From NCBI GenBank assembly GCA_017618495.1, contig JAFZUD010000018.1, positions 1 to 7,477 of the forward strand: DNA of 7,477 nt, given 5' to 3'. The notes below the pieces were generated by a model, which was not told the DNA's origin, did not search any database, and worked only from the letters and a program-made list of their open reading frames with translations. A program made the position numbers and the translations under genes. How positions within the stretch are numbered: position 1 is the stretch's first letter; every line of letters starts with the position of its first letter. Of the stretch, positions 6,794 to 7,477 are shown in pieces. This stretch comes from Bacilli bacterium. Lineage in GTDB: Bacteria; Bacillota_I; Bacilli_A; RFN20; CAG-826.

Positions 6794-6904
6794 ATGAGCG
6801 TCTTGTATAAATCCATTTCATCCTGCCGAGAAAGTTATGAAATGGGTTTTTCATCCCTTGTCGTCCTCCCATTTGAAAGCTATTTGTTAATTATCGAGGC
6901 TTAA
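6794..6904 (+). CDS. Possible 36-codon leader peptide before the permease terminator
   Basis: An ATG at 6794, 8 nt after an AGGA (6782-6785), opens a 36-codon frame that begins MSVLYKSISSCRESYEMG and ends LLIIEA. Its TAA stop (6902-6904) falls inside the 5' arm of the intrinsic terminator. A ribosome finishing this ORF would cover that arm and block the hairpin, as in the leader peptide of E. coli pyrBI attenuation. Eight of 36 residues are Ser, and no run of one diagnostic amino acid is seen. An open frame this short can arise by chance, and codon use is only partly like the neighbours, so this is a hypothesis supported by the ribosome binding site and the stop position. Confidence 0.3.
   Translation: MSVLYKSISSCRESYEMGFSSLVVLPFESYLLIIEA
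6813..6874 (+). promoter_or_regulatory. Leader RNA with mutually exclusive hairpins upstream of the permease
   Basis: Segment A, CCATTTCAT (6813-6821), is a perfect 9-bp complement of segment B, ATGAAATGG (6837-6845), with a 15-nt loop. Segment B, as AAATGGG (6840-6846), can pair instead over 7 bp with segment C, CCCATTT (6868-6874). Forming one prevents the other, and a strong terminator follows 22 nt later, the layout of an attenuator or riboswitch. The A-B loop contains CCTGCCGAGA, only loosely like the PyrR-binding loop and lacking its GG. It does not fit the purine riboswitch consensus as I know it. The sensing factor is unknown. Confidence 0.45.
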
Positions 6905-6925
6905 GTTTCTAAGCCTCTTTTTTTT
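6896..6925 (+). terminator. Strong intrinsic terminator in the permease leader
   Basis: A perfect 8-bp stem, GAGGCTTA (6896-6903) with TAAGCCTC (6910-6917), closes a 6-nt loop and is followed at once by eight T (6918-6925). It lies 46 bp before the permease start and about 190 bp after apt. It may serve as an attenuator of the permease, as the end of prs-apt read-through transcripts, or both. Its distance from apt and the promoter-like sequence between favour attenuation. Confidence 0.85.
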
Positions 6926-6957
6926 GGCAAATTGCCTTCAAATTTCTTCTAGATGAA

Positions 6958-6962
6958 AGGAG
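6958..6962 (+). promoter_or_regulatory. Shine-Dalgarno that decides the permease start
   Basis: AGGAG lies 8 nt before the ATG at 6971. An in-frame ATG also exists 18 nt earlier (6953), but the Shine-Dalgarno falls just after it, so it cannot serve that codon. The start at 6971 is preferred. Confidence 0.8.
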
Positions 6963-6970
6963 TAAAAATC

Positions 6971-7477
6971 ATGGAAGAAACCCGTAAAAACGGAATGCTC
7001 GTCGATGTTGACGAATTCCCAAAATCTTCGGGACAGGCTTTTATCCTTGCTATCCAACACGTCCTCGCGATGTTTGTTGCTTGCATCACCGTCCCACTTA
7101 TCGTTTTCAGCAGCTACCAAACTGCCTCTGGAGCAAACCTTGCCCAATTGCTCATCGCTCCAACCGTCGTGAGCGCTGGCGTCGGCACCTTGTTCTACCT
7201 CTTCATGACAAAGTTCAAGAGCCCAATGTTCTTGGCCTCGAGCTTTGCCTACCTCAGCCCAATGATCACTGCTGTTGGCATTGGCGTCACCGAAACCCAG
7301 AAATTGCCAAACCTTTGGCTCTTACCAATCGGTATGGCTATGGTCGGTCTCGTTTATGTCATCATCGCTATCGTCATCAAATTCTGCGGAGTCAGATGGC
7401 TTAACAAACTTCTCCCTCCACTCGTCATCGGTCCAGTAATCATGGTCATCGGTCTTGGTCTTGCTGGCTCTGCCATC
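6971..7477 (+). CDS. uraA: NCS2-family nucleobase permease, UraA-type, 3' end cut off by the window edge
   Basis: The first 169 residues of a cytoplasmic-membrane nucleobase-proton symporter; the family is usually 400-450 residues. After a short hydrophilic N-terminus come five hydrophobic segments at about residues 22-47, 60-79, 86-106, 115-138 and 147-169. Segment 1 contains IQHVLAMFVACITVPLI, with the Gln29-His30 pair typical of the family. GTLFYLFMTKFKSPMFLASS (72-91) with SFAYLSP (91-97) closely resembles the GTLLYLF and SSFAFISP region of E. coli UraA as I recall it. The substrate-binding glutamates of segments 8 and 10 lie beyond the window, so uracil versus xanthine cannot be decided; uracil is the first guess. 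It follows prs-apt on the same strand but has its own leader with a terminator, implying separate control by nucleotide or base supply. Confidence 0.9.
   Translation, partial: MEETRKNGMLVDVDEFPKSSGQAFILAIQHVLAMFVACITVPLIVFSSYQTASGANLAQLLIAPTVVSAGVGTLFYLFMTKFKSPMFLASSFAYLSPMITAVGIGVTETQKLPNLWLLPIGMAMVGLVYVIIAIVIKFCGVRWLNKLLPPLVIGPVIMVIGLGLAGSAI

Noticed and set aside
6926..6936. Small inverted repeat GGCAAATTGCC after the terminator
   Set aside because: The stem is only 3-5 bp with almost no loop; not a credible RNA or DNA element.

Overview
The window looks like chromosomal DNA from a low-to-moderate GC Bacillota-type bacterium. The support is indirect: strong AGGAGG-type ribosome binding sites, a BmrCD/LmrCD-type two-gene ABC exporter, a Prs close to the Bacillus form, and an attenuator-style leader before a UraA-type permease. 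Codons strongly favour ATC, GTC, TTC, CTC, CCA and AGA. TGA is used as a real stop: the first ABC gene ends at TGA inside the start of the second. The mycoplasma code is therefore unlikely. I cannot name the genus.

Layout. Positions 1-1349 (minus) hold most of a large protein I do not recognise; it runs off the left edge. Positions 1450-5017 (minus) hold two overlapping genes for a heterodimeric ABC exporter, transcribed leftward. About 170 bp of divergent intergenic DNA (5018-5187) contains a near-perfect 25-bp palindrome lying on the -10 element of the rightward genes. Positions 5188-6706 (plus) hold prs (PRPP synthase) and apt (adenine phosphoribosyltransferase), 19 bp apart. Positions 6707-6970 are a non-coding leader with a candidate promoter, mutually exclusive RNA pairings, a possible 36-codon leader peptide and a strong intrinsic terminator. 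At 6971 an NCS2 nucleobase permease of the UraA type begins and runs off the right edge.

How it works together. The right half is a nucleotide-salvage block: Prs makes PRPP, Apt joins PRPP to adenine to give AMP, and the permease imports a nucleobase (uracil or possibly xanthine). The terminator before the permease suggests control by attenuation. The left half is an export system whose two ATPases show the usual split between one catalytic and one degenerate site.

Most unusual points: (i) the first ABC gene appears to start at ACG, with a perfect Shine-Dalgarno and an otherwise truncated N-terminus; (ii) Prs has a changed ribose-5-phosphate loop (DTCRS in place of DTAGT); (iii) the palindrome at the prs promoter; (iv) the permease leader, where a small ORF stops inside the terminator stem. 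I see no CRISPR array, transposon, phage gene, tRNA or rRNA, and no clear wholly new multi-gene system.
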